From a virus: DNA of 59,090 nucleotides. The DNA is taken from the IMG/VR virus record IMGVR_UViG_3300029309_000035, positions 1-59,090 of that record; one strand, given 5' to 3'. Position numbers and translations under genes: made by a program. Shown piece after piece: positions 23,780-31,727 of the stretch (the first letter of the stretch is position 1; each line of letters opens with the position of its first letter). The notes under the pieces are model-generated. The model saw only the letters and a program-made list of their open reading frames with translations. It had not been told where the DNA came from and did not search any database.

Positions 23780-25462
23780 CTAGTGAGTATCTTTCCACGT
23801 TTTACCTATGCTATATTCACTGTCCAATGGACATTTAAAATAAAGTTGCTTTTCAGTACATTTCATTGCCTCCTTTGTAATGTTACCAAATTCTTCTGCT
23901 TGTTCTTTAATAACTTCAAACTGAACTTCGTCGTGTATGTTAGCTACCGGTTTTGCCTTTATCTTTTTTTGTTTCATTAAATCAATTATATTTACCAACC
24001 ATTGTTTACAAACAATAGCACCGGCTCCTTGTAACAAAGTATTAAGAGCTGAGTGTTGATTACGAACAATAAGATAACGACCATCAATGGCTTTTACAAT
24101 TCCTTTACGAGCTGATTGATCTACATAATTTCTTAATCGTTTGATAGCTGGGATTGCATCCATAAATTTTTCTCGTAGTTGACGACCTCGTTCAATACCT
24201 CCTCCAACTATCTCTCCAATTTTTTGGTCACCGGCTCCATACAACCACGCATATATAAATGTTTTTGCTGTTGGTCTATCCGGTAGTTCAGCTAGTCGTT
24301 GGTTGTAGCTATGTATATCTCCATGTACTACTTCTTCTGTATACTTCTCATCATTAATGTAATGAGCAAAGCATCTTAGCTCTAATGAACTAGCATCTGA
24401 TCCTACCAAACAATACTTTTCAGGGTCACTAACTGTCCAACAATCTCTACATTCTTTTCCGTAAGGTGAATAACTAGCCGGAACTTGAGCCATGTTTGGA
24501 CTATTATGTGACATTCTATGAGACACACAACCAAGAGTAAAGACTCGTCCATGTACTTTGTTGTCATTACCTACTACATCCAACCAACTTTTTATTTGTG
24601 ATACTCTTTTTTGTAACAGTAAATATTGTGATACCTCTTTAGCTTCTGGATAATCAAGACCACTTAATATCTTTTCATCAACGATTGGTTGTTTTGTTGG
24701 TGTAAACTTACGTGGTTTCCAACCAAGTTCCATGAGTCGTGAAGCTATTTGCTTTCGTGATCCTGGATTAAATACTTCAACCTTACTTTTTAATTCTTTA
24801 CCCGTCTTTTCTGAAATTCTTTTATGAGTTATGGGTGGAAATATCTTTTGTAAGTTATCTTTAATTATGTTTGACTCGTCTTCTAGTTTACCCATAAGAC
24901 CAAAAGCTTTTTTAGTATCCAGATAAAAACCTTCTCTCTCTTGCCAATTAAGTATCATCTTAACTTTATGTTCAAGTCTTACTGACTCGTTACTAAACTT
25001 GGCAATCTGTGGTCGTAAGTGTTGCATCAATCGTCTTGTTAAATCAACATCAGCTTTACAATAGGTAAGCATCTCTTCACAGTAATTCTCAAAACCCTTA
25101 TCATAATCTATCTTACCCTCTCCATCTAATCGTTGACCCCAAGCTTTAAGACTATGCCCTCCGTCTATATGTGGGTTAATCATTTGTGAGATGATGAGAG
25201 TATCAAGTATCTGTGATAGTTTTATCTTTACACCTAAGATTTTGTTAAGAACCGGTGCATCAAACGATATACCATTGTGCATAATATATTTTCGTTCCGG
25301 ATTATCATTTATAAACCCTACTAATTTAGTCGGGATTATTTCACCTACAAACGATAACATCTCTCCGGTATCATAATCTTGCACAACCACACAATGAATT
25401 GTAGTGGCATTAAGATCGTCGGTTTCTATATCAAGGACAACGGTATTAAACTTTGAATCCAT
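23780..25462 (-). CDS. family A DNA polymerase (T7 gp5-like)
   Basis: Start chosen at ATG 25462 (560 residues); an ATG 24 bases upstream is in frame but would lie deeper in the helicase gene. The 3'-5' exonuclease domain shows D11-x-E13 (VVLDIETDD), D68 (HNGISFDAP) and D140. Polymerase motif A is GSDASSLELR with D356. Motif B is R396-x3-K400-x3-Y404-x3-YG (KTFIYAWLYGAG). Motif C is H510-D511-E512. The residue equivalent to E. coli Phe762 is Tyr404, as in T7. No DnaJ-like insertion is present. It should replicate the phage genome with the gp4-like helicase. Confidence 0.93.
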   Translation of the reverse strand: MDSKFNTVVLDIETDDLNATTIHCVVVQDYDTGEMLSFVGEIIPTKLVGFINDNPERKYIMHNGISFDAPVLNKILGVKIKLSQILDTLIISQMINPHIDGGHSLKAWGQRLDGEGKIDYDKGFENYCEEMLTYCKADVDLTRRLMQHLRPQIAKFSNESVRLEHKVKMILNWQEREGFYLDTKKAFGLMGKLEDESNIIKDNLQKIFPPITHKRISEKTGKELKSKVEVFNPGSRKQIASRLMELGWKPRKFTPTKQPIVDEKILSGLDYPEAKEVSQYLLLQKRVSQIKSWLDVVGNDNKVHGRVFTLGCVSHRMSHNSPNMAQVPASYSPYGKECRDCWTVSDPEKYCLVGSDASSLELRCFAHYINDEKYTEEVVHGDIHSYNQRLAELPDRPTAKTFIYAWLYGAGDQKIGEIVGGGIERGRQLREKFMDAIPAIKRLRNYVDQSARKGIVKAIDGRYLIVRNQHSALNTLLQGAGAIVCKQWLVNIIDLMKQKKIKAKPVANIHDEVQFEVIKEQAEEFGNITKEAMKCTEKQLYFKCPLDSEYSIGKTWKDTH

Positions 25463-27164
25463 TAGTCGGCATATCCTGGAAGTCATCTACGACATTCTTT
25501 TTTCTTTTAGTATTTCTTCTATTGTTGTTACGATTAACCGGTGCATCACACTCTGACATACGACCGGTGTCTTTGTTCCACTTCAACCAACAACAAGGCC
25601 CGGTCTCTCCCGAGAATCTATTTTTAAGAACTCTTATCGTTGTTGTGTTTCGTATATCTTCGTCGTCGTGTTGACCATTTCTTTCTAAACTAAAAACCAT
25701 ATCAGATAGTTGGGCAATACCGGCTGACCCTCTTAGTTGTGATAGACTTACGACGGCTCCCTCCTCGTGACCAGAGTCAGATGTACCTCTTCGTAAATGT
25801 GATACCAACATTAGATGTATCTTTTGTTCTTGCACTAACATTCTCAGTTTAGTCATACATTCATCAATAGCTTTTCGTTCGTCGCCATTCTCCATAGCTG
25901 ATACTACCATTGATAAGTGATCGAGTATTATGTATCGGCAATCAAGACCACTAGCTAGGTACTGAACCTTTGATACTATGTTTGATATTTCTGTTGAACC
26001 AAAGTGATCCCACAATCTAATACGTCCGGTGCCTAGGGTTTGTTCCCACGACAATCTCTTTTCTTCTTTAGTTGATTGGCATGTTGGTAAATGAAAAGGT
26101 TTACAACCATGTACTGACATAATCCCTTTAGCTGTTCGTTCTATTGATTCTTCTAAGAACAAACAACCCACAGATTCTTTAGTGTTTTTAATTATGTGGT
26201 AAGCTAACTCTCTCATGATACTTGACTTACCTATACCCGAACCGGCAGTAAAGGTACATAGTTCTCCAAGTCTCATACCATAAGTCATTTTGTTCATGCC
26301 TTCCCACGGATACGGTAGTGATTTTATTTCATCTTCTTTGCTAACAATATCCCAAGTATCTTCACCAAGAACAATACCATCAGGTGTATAGACTTTTGCA
26401 TTGTACCATCTGTCTATAAACTCTTGTCGTTTATTTTTAAATAGATATTCGTTTGGATCTTTGAGATCCATTTTAACTATGGATACTTTCTGTGGAGGAA
26501 ACAGTTCAGCTATCTCTCGTGCTGATTGTTGACCGGGATCATCCATATCAAAACACAACACAACCTTTTCAAAGCTGTTGATGAACTCATAGTTTCTTTT
26601 ACAATCCATCACTCCCCCTTGAGAACCGGAACGGATACTGACACTTGGAAACTTCTGTCCAAAAATTTCATAGACAGCCATAGCATCACATTCTCCCTCG
26701 GTAATTGTTAGATATTGACCACCTTGCTTAAAGCATTGCTGACCAAACAACATACATTGATTACCTCCATGTCCTTCAAAGTGAAAAGTTTTATCTGTTA
26801 CATTACGAGTCTTTACAGCAATCTGTTTAAACGACTTACGATCAAAGTAAGGATAGTGGTGGTGACTAATCTCTCCGTCTTTGTTTATAGTAGCTGTAAC
26901 TCCGTATCGGTGAGCCGTCTTCTGTGAGATGTTACGATCCGTAAGGGGATGGATATCTCTTTGCCTATCAGCTAGGTTAATGGTTGTTTGTAGTGATGGT
27001 GTATCTTCTATCTCCACAGCTTCTGTCCCTTGTTTCTCAAAGGTGTTGCATACGAAACAGTAGGTTGACCCGTCTTCGTAGATGGCTCGTCCATCACTTG
27101 AACCACAGTTGTTGCACTTACTGTGTCGTAAGAACTTACTTTTGTTAGTTGTTGTTTGTGTCAT
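25446..27164 (-). CDS. bifunctional primase-helicase (T7 gp4-like)
   Basis: Start chosen at ATG 27164, 8-9 bases after GGAG (a GTG lies upstream); 572 residues. The zinc-binding domain has C17-x2-C20...C36-x2-C39. The TOPRIM primase core has E157 (TITEGECDAM) and D206-x-D208 (CFDMDDPG). The RecA-like helicase has Walker A AGSGIGKSS (about 307-315), Walker B YIILDHLS (about 411-418), 'LMLVSHLRRG' and 'LSQLRGSAGIAQLSD'. It makes RNA primers and unwinds DNA as a hexameric ring. It overlaps the polymerase gene by 17 bases. Confidence 0.93.
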   Translation of the reverse strand: MTQTTTNKSKFLRHSKCNNCGSSDGRAIYEDGSTYCFVCNTFEKQGTEAVEIEDTPSLQTTINLADRQRDIHPLTDRNISQKTAHRYGVTATINKDGEISHHHYPYFDRKSFKQIAVKTRNVTDKTFHFEGHGGNQCMLFGQQCFKQGGQYLTITEGECDAMAVYEIFGQKFPSVSIRSGSQGGVMDCKRNYEFINSFEKVVLCFDMDDPGQQSAREIAELFPPQKVSIVKMDLKDPNEYLFKNKRQEFIDRWYNAKVYTPDGIVLGEDTWDIVSKEDEIKSLPYPWEGMNKMTYGMRLGELCTFTAGSGIGKSSIMRELAYHIIKNTKESVGCLFLEESIERTAKGIMSVHGCKPFHLPTCQSTKEEKRLSWEQTLGTGRIRLWDHFGSTEISNIVSKVQYLASGLDCRYIILDHLSMVVSAMENGDERKAIDECMTKLRMLVQEQKIHLMLVSHLRRGTSDSGHEEGAVVSLSQLRGSAGIAQLSDMVFSLERNGQHDDEDIRNTTTIRVLKNRFSGETGPCCWLKWNKDTGRMSECDAPVNRNNNRRNTKRKKNVVDDFQDMPTNGFKV

Positions 27165-27194
27165 TGTCGTCACTCCTTTTTTTATTTACGATTC

Positions 27195-27223
27195 GTTATA
27201 TATACTTTTTCGGGGTTCGTCAA
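27195..27223 (-). promoter_or_regulatory. sigma70-type promoter for the replication operon
   Basis: On the minus strand TTGACG (27223-27218), a 17-base spacer and TATAAC (27200-27195), about 30 bases before the primase-helicase start. Both hexamers differ from consensus at one position. Confidence 0.7.
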
Positions 27224-27539
27224 GCATCAGATAAAACTTGGGAATAAACATAAGACAAACCCCCGTATTCCACCATTGTATAAGGGGAAGGAAATGGGGT
27301 GGAATAAAAAGTTAGTCAAGGGGGTTGTCAGATGTTTAATCCTATGGTAGGATTCGGATAGATTCCGAGGGGTAATAGTATTATTAATAATATTATTAAT
27401 AGTATTATTAATAAATAGATTAATAATATTATTACTACTACTATTACTACTACTATTACTACTACTATTAATATTACTATTAATAATATATAGACGGTTT
27501 GTGTCTTTTTTAGAAATAGGGGTAGTAGTAATCATTAGT
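27224..27539. repeat. non-coding AT-rich stretch with hairpins and trinucleotide repeats; candidate origin
   Basis: No convincing gene. From left to right it holds an inverted repeat TATTCCACC/GGTGGAATA (27266-27274 and 27298-27306), a hairpin AATCCTA-TGG-TAGGATT (27338-27354), a second hairpin TCGGA-TAGAT-TCCGA (27354-27368), and about 120 bases of TAA/TTA/ACT-type trinucleotide repeats (about 27373-27490). An open frame through it encodes only Asn/Ser/Ile runs and is an artefact of the repeat. Its place just upstream of the primase-helicase promoter makes it a candidate replication origin, by analogy with AT-rich T7-like origins. Confidence 0.5.
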
Positions 27540-27782
27540 TCACTCGGTATCACAAGGTTTCGTTGAGTCAATATGAGCATCAGCAACGGGTTGCTTGGCT
27601 CTAGCTTTACGATAAGATTCCAACTCAACAATGCGATCCTGATAATTACTTGCACCAAAACAGTAGAGTTTCATCTCAGCATTGTCTCTGTCAATACGAT
27701 TGTTTAAGAAATCATCAAGCACTTTCTCAATCATTTCCATGCGTAGCTTGGGGTTCATAGTGTTATCATTATTATCAGCCAT
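27540..27782 (-). CDS. hypothetical small acidic protein
   Basis: 80 residues with AAAGGAG before the ATG. Helical middle (RMEMIEKVLDDFLNNRIDRD, QDRIVELESYRKARAKQ). No recognised family. It is the gene immediately before the non-coding repeat region and overlaps its upstream neighbour by 8 bases. Confidence 0.6.
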   Translation of the reverse strand: MADNNDNTMNPKLRMEMIEKVLDDFLNNRIDRDNAEMKLYCFGASNYQDRIVELESYRKARAKQPVADAHIDSTKPCDTE

Positions 27783-28119
27783 AGTTTTGTATCTCCTTTA
27801 TGGTTTGGTTATAGTATCGTCTATCGTATCCCTTTACCAACCAATTTGTAATCTGACGATAGTCGGATGGTATTGGTTGAACGGCTTGTGTTACATTGTG
27901 TATGACAATTTGTGAACCCAAGTCGTCTGATTTGTATTGTACTCGCCATATAAAGTCTATGTTATTTGAACCCAAACATAATTCAGGTGAACCAAATACT
28001 CTGACGAGTGTTTCATATCTTGTCTTAATGTTGCCTAGTGTTAGGTGACCACATCCAACAAGCACTATGTCGTTATGTGTAACAAATGTAGCTTTGTCAT
28101 GCTTATGTATAAGTGTCAT
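27775..28119 (-). CDS. hypothetical protein
   Basis: 114 residues, mixed alpha/beta in appearance. VTHNDIVLVGCGHLTLGN, VRVFGSPELCLGSNNIDFIW and SQIVIHNVTQAVQPI alternate strands and loops. I do not recognise it. Part of the tightly overlapped minus-strand series (4-base ATGA-type overlap upstream). Confidence 0.6.
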   Translation of the reverse strand: MTLIHKHDKATFVTHNDIVLVGCGHLTLGNIKTRYETLVRVFGSPELCLGSNNIDFIWRVQYKSDDLGSQIVIHNVTQAVQPIPSDYRQITNWLVKGYDRRYYNQTIKEIQNYG

Positions 28120-28322
28120 TGTCTTTGAAAATACTCCTTTTTTTCACGATAAGTTTTTGATGTATCACATTTTACAGCAATAAGCTTTTCAGGTCTATCT
28201 TTAAATTTATCGTATAATTTTTTAGCTGTTTGTTCACATTCTCGTGTTGGTGTTAATTCGTATGAACGCAATTCCCCTCCGTCATACTCTAACCAAAAGG
28301 TTATAATAAATGCTTCAAGCAT
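28116..28322 (-). CDS. hypothetical small protein
   Basis: 68 residues. A beta-rich start (AFIITFWLEYDGGELRSYEL) is followed by a helix (CEQTAKKLYDKFKDRPEK) and a strand. This looks like a compact alpha/beta mini-domain. Family unknown. Overlaps both neighbours by 4-8 bases. Confidence 0.55.
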   Translation of the reverse strand: MLEAFIITFWLEYDGGELRSYELTPTRECEQTAKKLYDKFKDRPEKLIAVKCDTSKTYREKKEYFQRQ

Positions 28323-28503
28323 ATCTATGCTCCTGAGTTAGATTGGTGTCCAAACATTGTTTAGCTTTCTCACCTGTTACAAAAACATAATTGGTTTCTT
28401 TTAAGTCCCAATCATCCCATATTACCCACAGTTTATTATTACCTTTTTGTTTAGTAATAATATATCTTTTATATCTGTCATAAAATAAATCAAGTTGTCT
28501 CAT
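28315..28503 (-). CDS. hypothetical small protein
   Basis: 62 residues, rich in Tyr, Lys, Trp and Asp (LDLFYDRYKRYIITKQKGNN, LWVIWDDWDLKETNYVFV). Probably a small beta-rich domain. Its first codon overlaps the upstream stop by 1 base. No family recognised. Confidence 0.55.
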   Translation of the reverse strand: MRQLDLFYDRYKRYIITKQKGNNKLWVIWDDWDLKETNYVFVTGEKAKQCLDTNLTQEHRYA

Positions 28504-28718
28504 TATTCACTCCTTTCCATTTTTACAGACCATCTATACTCTGGCTCTGTATTTGCATCTATGAATGTTGTTTTTAATTTTAATCCATACTTTTTTAGTA
28601 AGATATTAATAATTTCTATTCTCTCTTTAAATCCCTCAGAGTCATAGCTATCATTAAAACGTATCTCTAGTAATTGTTCTACCTTAGTAAGATTAATAAA
28701 ATCATAAACTCTCATCAT
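28503..28718 (-). CDS. hypothetical small protein
   Basis: 71 residues beginning MMRVYDFINLTKVEQLLEIR. Its ATG overlaps the upstream stop (ATGA). Helical N-terminus with an ILLKKYGLKLKTTFI segment. No recognised domain. Confidence 0.55.
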   Translation of the reverse strand: MMRVYDFINLTKVEQLLEIRFNDSYDSEGFKERIEIINILLKKYGLKLKTTFIDANTEPEYRWSVKMERSE

Positions 28719-28993
28719 TCAGTCTCCCTTATTGGTGCACTACAAGGACTAGACTTAGGTTGTGGTGGTGGTACGTCTTTACCTTGTAGCTTTTGTCGTA
28801 TGAGATGGAACTTCCAACCGATACACATGTGACCAGTTTGTCGGTGTTCATCTCGGTTAATATTCAATCGTTTAAACTCTTGTTCAACGATCGGTTCTAG
28901 GTTCTTACAGTTCTCTCGTTCCATAACGAACCTCTCCTCCACACCCGTTGGTGTAGAGAAAACTAGGTATAATGCAAAGAGTTCTTTAGTCAT
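28715..28993 (-). CDS. hypothetical protein
   Basis: 92 residues: a beta-strand start (ELFALYLVFSTPTGVEERFV), a helix (NLEPIVEQEFKRLNI), then a Pro-rich tail (KDVPPPQPKSSPCSAPI). Overlaps its neighbours by 4 bases at both ends. No family recognised. Confidence 0.55.
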   Translation of the reverse strand: MTKELFALYLVFSTPTGVEERFVMERENCKNLEPIVEQEFKRLNINRDEHRQTGHMCIGWKFHLIRQKLQGKDVPPPQPKSSPCSAPIRETE

Positions 28994-29193
28994 AACACTC
29001 CTCCCAAATCTACATTCTCTAATTCTTCTCCGTCATTATTATAATGAATACCTAAAAATTCAATCTTGTTATCCATTACTTGTTTGACTAACCATTGTTT
29101 GATCTCATCATCTGACCAAACTGTTTCCAAAAGTTTCTTTTCTTTTTCAGAAACCTCGTGGACACTTGATATATCAGCTATGTATTTAGTCAT
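28990..29193 (-). CDS. hypothetical small acidic protein
   Basis: 67 residues. Start chosen at ATG 29193 because GGAGGAG lies just upstream and the ATG overlaps the TGA of the previous gene. The longer reading to 29208 adds only MRRRV. Helical and acidic (VSEKEKKLLETVWSDDEIKQ). Unknown family. Confidence 0.6.
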   Translation of the reverse strand: MTKYIADISSVHEVSEKEKKLLETVWSDDEIKQWLVKQVMDNKIEFLGIHYNNDGEELENVDLGGVL

Positions 29194-29380
29194 CACTCTC
29201 CTCCTCAACTACGTCTAAGAGTTCTGCTTGTGTATAATTATGTTGTTCTAAACGTAACTCCCCATCAAGACTAAGACCACCCTCTCTGATTAAAATTTGT
29301 GTGGCTTCTTCTTCACTCTTTGCTGTAACAGTATAAATGTATTCACATGGAACACTAAATGTATAATATTTAATCGTCAT
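29186..29380 (-). CDS. hypothetical small acidic protein
   Basis: 64 residues. The 'YTFSVPCEYIYTVTAKSEEE' start followed by 'ATQILIREGG' resembles small phage proteins with a strand-helix pattern in which a residue string 'xAxSEEEAxxxL' recurs. The gene at 30422-30619 has a similar 'YYVEADTEEEAEEKF', so the two may be paralogues. Function unknown. Confidence 0.6.
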   Translation of the reverse strand: MTIKYYTFSVPCEYIYTVTAKSEEEATQILIREGGLSLDGELRLEQHNYTQAELLDVVEEESDD

Positions 29381-29507
29381 TATCTTCCTCCTTATCTAAA
29401 TCAAATCTAATCCATATTGATGCACCAGCTTCATCACTAAAGTGTTGTACTTCTTCATAATCAACGGGTGCATTGTCTAACCATTTAATAAGTTCTTCGT
29501 AAGTCAT
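29370..29507 (-). CDS. 45-residue acidic protein
   Basis: ATG 29507-29505 to TAA 29372-29370. It begins MTYEELIKWLDNAPVDYEE and is coupled to the upstream gene by TAATG and to the downstream gene by an 11-base overlap. It fills what would otherwise be a 126-base hole in an overlapping series. The GGAGGAAG inside its 3' end is the ribosome-binding site of the next gene. Confidence 0.65.
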   Translation of the reverse strand: MTYEELIKWLDNAPVDYEEVQHFSDEAGASIWIRFDLDKEEDNDD

Positions 29508-29722
29508 TATTCACTTCTCCTTTTATCTGAATTAACACCAACTACAAACAAAGTTAGCTTATCAGAGTTCTCACCCATTACTTGTAGTATTTGTTCCCAT
29601 ACACCCTCTTGGAAATCCTCGTGGTATAAATCTAAAACCTTACCTTGAGGTGTTACATCCCATTTGAATTTTCTAAGAACCTTTTGTTGTTCGTTAGTTA
29701 ATATAAATAAATCTTTAGTCAT
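29507..29722 (-). CDS. hypothetical small protein
   Basis: 71 residues (DLFILTNEQQKVLRKFKWDV, EGVWEQILQVMGENSDKL). A compact helical/strand protein with no recognised family. The ATG overlaps the end of the Api92-like gene by 8 bases. Confidence 0.55.
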   Translation of the reverse strand: MTKDLFILTNEQQKVLRKFKWDVTPQGKVLDLYHEDFQEGVWEQILQVMGENSDKLTLFVVGVNSDKRRSE

Positions 29723-30149
29723 CTAATCCCATTGCCTCTCTGTGATACACTCCAGAATAATCCCAAGTTTCTTCTAAATAGTGTCCTATTATTGTTACTT
29801 CGTTTTTATCAAACATCTTGTGTAGTTTCTTTATTATTGGAATAGGGGGTGCCCAAGCTGTGCTAAACCTAATGGATATTCTATCATCATCAATATCTAT
29901 ATCCTCTGTGTCAGCATTCCACTTCGTACCCCAATTATCTATTGACCAATCATACCAATTTTTCTTACCATATTTCTTCTGTTCCTTGTCCCCAAGTTCA
30001 CCTCTGTATATGTCTTTAGGCATGGGTATTATCTTTTCAAAATCTAATTTGTCTTTTGAATCAAGTATTTTATTTTTAATATCAGAAATAGTTGTTTTAC
30101 TATTATCACTTACTAATATTTCTAGTTCGTTGTAACACCAATTAGGCAT
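29715..30149 (-). CDS. Api92/DUF1281-like protein
   Basis: 144 residues. It begins MPNWCYNELEI, contains FEKIIPMPKD and YDWSIDNWGTKWNA, and later has ISIRFSTAWAPPIPIIKKL. These are hallmarks of the Api92/YubB (DUF1281, ferredoxin-like) family found in phages and plasmids. Molecular function is not known to me. It lies among small early genes and overlaps both neighbours. Confidence 0.85.
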   Translation of the reverse strand: MPNWCYNELEILVSDNSKTTISDIKNKILDSKDKLDFEKIIPMPKDIYRGELGDKEQKKYGKKNWYDWSIDNWGTKWNADTEDIDIDDDRISIRFSTAWAPPIPIIKKLHKMFDKNEVTIIGHYLEETWDYSGVYHREAMGLDD

Positions 30150-30429
30150 CTCTGTCCTCCAATCTTTCTTCTACTTTTTGGGATAGTTCTATCCCTATGG
30201 TTGTTAATAATAAATGTTGTGCTGATAGTGTATCAGGTGCAGTATCGTGTATATAACTTACACATAGTTGTGCTAGTCCTCTGCTCGTATTGAAAGCATC
30301 AAACCCTTTAGCATCAGCTTTCTTTAATACCTTTACTACCTCTTTAACTACCCACTCAATCTGGTGGTCATCACAAAGTTTAGTTTGTTTAAACGGCTTC
30401 TTTGATTTTATATCTATTACTTTAGGCAT
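30142..30429 (-). CDS. hypothetical protein
   Basis: 95 residues. Start chosen at ATG 30429 (MPKVIDIKSKKPF), which overlaps the upstream stop by 8 bases. The longer reading adds only MWWK. Helical (IEWVVKEVVKVLKKADAKGF, TLSAQHLLLTTIGIELSQKV). No recognised family. Confidence 0.55.
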   Translation of the reverse strand: MPKVIDIKSKKPFKQTKLCDDHQIEWVVKEVVKVLKKADAKGFDAFNTSRGLAQLCVSYIHDTAPDTLSAQHLLLTTIGIELSQKVEERLEDRDA

Positions 30430-30619
30430 CTTCCACCACACTTTCTATTGTTTCGTCGTGAACATCAGTTGGCATTCCGTCATTGCATGGTTCACCCCAC
30501 CCTTGACTAAACTTTTCTTCAGCTTCCTCTTCCGTATCAGCTTCCACATAATACTCAAAAGTTGCTGTGCCATAAGTTGTTATCTTAAAAGTTTTATTAG
30601 CACCAGTAGACTTCGTCAT
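30422..30619 (-). CDS. hypothetical small acidic protein
   Basis: 65 residues. Start chosen at ATG 30619, which is preceded by GAAAGTGAGGACAACA. That is the same AAAGAAAGTGAG-type leader seen before several genes further upstream. A longer reading to 30679 would add a Lys-rich, non-conserved-looking extension. 'TFEYYVEADTEEEAEEKFSQ' resembles the gene at 29186-29380. Confidence 0.55.
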   Translation of the reverse strand: MTKSTGANKTFKITTYGTATFEYYVEADTEEEAEEKFSQGWGEPCNDGMPTDVHDETIESVVEDA

Positions 30620-30962
30620 TGTTGTCCTCACTTTCTTCTCTTGGTTTTTCATTTTGTCTATGCTCTTGGACATCTTCATCTAAAAAATTATACAGTTTAT
30701 CCATTACATAGTTTCTTAGTTCATCTTGCTCGTCATGAGTAAGTTGTCCTTGCCTATTAAAGTAAGCATTTAGTTTATCAAAAATGTATGTGAATTGGTG
30801 GTCTATGAAATCATTATCTTCTGCCACCTCTTCAAAGTTAAACTTGGTAATTGGCTTACCATAAAATAAACAATTACTCATCAGTTCATTATAATTTTTT
30901 TCTATCCTATGGTCTAACTCAGCCCACGTTTTCTCTTGTAGTTTTAAATGTTGGTTACCCAT
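30597..30962 (-). CDS. hypothetical acidic protein
   Basis: 121 residues. Start chosen at ATG 30962 (MGNQHLKL), following GGGGAG and overlapping the upstream stop (TAATG). It is helical with an acidic, charged C-terminus ending in VYWC. No recognised family. Confidence 0.55.
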   Translation of the reverse strand: MGNQHLKLQEKTWAELDHRIEKNYNELMSNCLFYGKPITKFNFEEVAEDNDFIDHQFTYIFDKLNAYFNRQGQLTHDEQDELRNYVMDKLYNFLDEDVQEHRQNEKPREESEDNNDEVYWC

Positions 30963-31141
30963 TATCTCACTCCCCAATCTTCAGCAATTACTTTTCTGCT
31001 TTCTCGTGTGTTATCATATATTCTAACGTCATATCCCTCCATGCCTTGCACCTCTGCAAATTCATAAGCTTTGGATAAATCGTTAAACTCTCTCTCTTTT
31101 ATTTTATTAGTAGTTTTATATTCTACTGTGTAGCATTTCAT
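30962..31141 (-). CDS. hypothetical small protein
   Basis: 59 residues from ATG 31141, preceded by the AAAGAAAGTGAGTGAGATT leader. A GTG 12 bases upstream would sit inside this leader. 'CYTVEYKTTNKIKEREFNDL' to 'AYEFAEVQ' has the strand-helix pattern of other small genes here. Function unknown. Confidence 0.55.
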   Translation of the reverse strand: MKCYTVEYKTTNKIKEREFNDLSKAYEFAEVQGMEGYDVRIYDNTRESRKVIAEDWGVR

Positions 31142-31158
31142 AATCTCACTCACTTTCT

Positions 31159-31692
31159 TTAATTTTTTATTATATTTTTCATTGATATTTTTTCAATGTA
31201 AAAAGTTTGACTCATTGACAAATCTTTTTTATCTAACAAACCATATCTACGACCAAAAACTACGATACAGCTTGGAAATGGTGCTGAATTTTTAGCATTA
31301 CCAAACTTTAATCTTCCTTTAATGTATCGTATCTGACCATAAATACAGTAGTCATGCCAATACTTCGTATCTGTCCTACTAGGAATTAACATAACAACTG
31401 TACAACCTTTTAAACTTTCTTCGTATGCTTTTTTTACAAACTCACCAATATTTGAATAAGGTGGGTTGCACCATATAAAAGGTTCAAAGTTATTCTCATC
31501 TTTTAATAGCATAGACCAATCATAATTTAAACTGTTATGGTCTTTAGTTGTATAAAATGTTTCTACTTTTGTATTCTCATGACTAGCACATATATCATAA
31601 TCAAACTTAAATTCATTGTTTAATCTATCATATAAATGTTGGGGTGTTTCCCATTCATCAGAATTTTTACTAAATAAAACTTTATCTACCAT
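31159..31692 (-). CDS. DNA N6-adenine methyltransferase (phage Dam-like)
   Basis: 177 residues from ATG 31692, preceded by the AAAGAAAGTGAGTGAGA leader. 'SDEWETPQHLYDRLNNEFKF' followed by DYDICAS is the diagnostic start of the phage N-6-adenine methyltransferase family. NPPYS (76-80, in FIWCNPPYSN) is the catalytic motif IV. 'VVMLIPSRTDTKYWH' also fits. It would methylate adenine in phage DNA, possibly protecting it from host restriction. No cognate endonuclease is evident. Confidence 0.9.
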   Translation of the reverse strand: MVDKVLFSKNSDEWETPQHLYDRLNNEFKFDYDICASHENTKVETFYTTKDHNSLNYDWSMLLKDENNFEPFIWCNPPYSNIGEFVKKAYEESLKGCTVVMLIPSRTDTKYWHDYCIYGQIRYIKGRLKFGNAKNSAPFPSCIVVFGRRYGLLDKKDLSMSQTFYIEKISMKNIIKN

Positions 31693-31727
31693 TTTTCTCA
31701 CTCACTTTCTTTTATTAATTAATATTA

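Noticed and set aside
27373-27490. Trinucleotide repeat region as a CRISPR array.
   Set aside because: The repeats are simple 3-base units without spacers of regular length, and there are no cas genes (the Cas4-like nuclease is a phage exonuclease of the T7 gp6 position).
27227-27658. Minus-strand frame of 143 residues with Asn/Ser/Ile runs.
   Set aside because: It is produced by translating the TAA/TTA/ACT trinucleotide repeat and overlaps the real gene at 27540-27782; no ribosome-binding site or domain.
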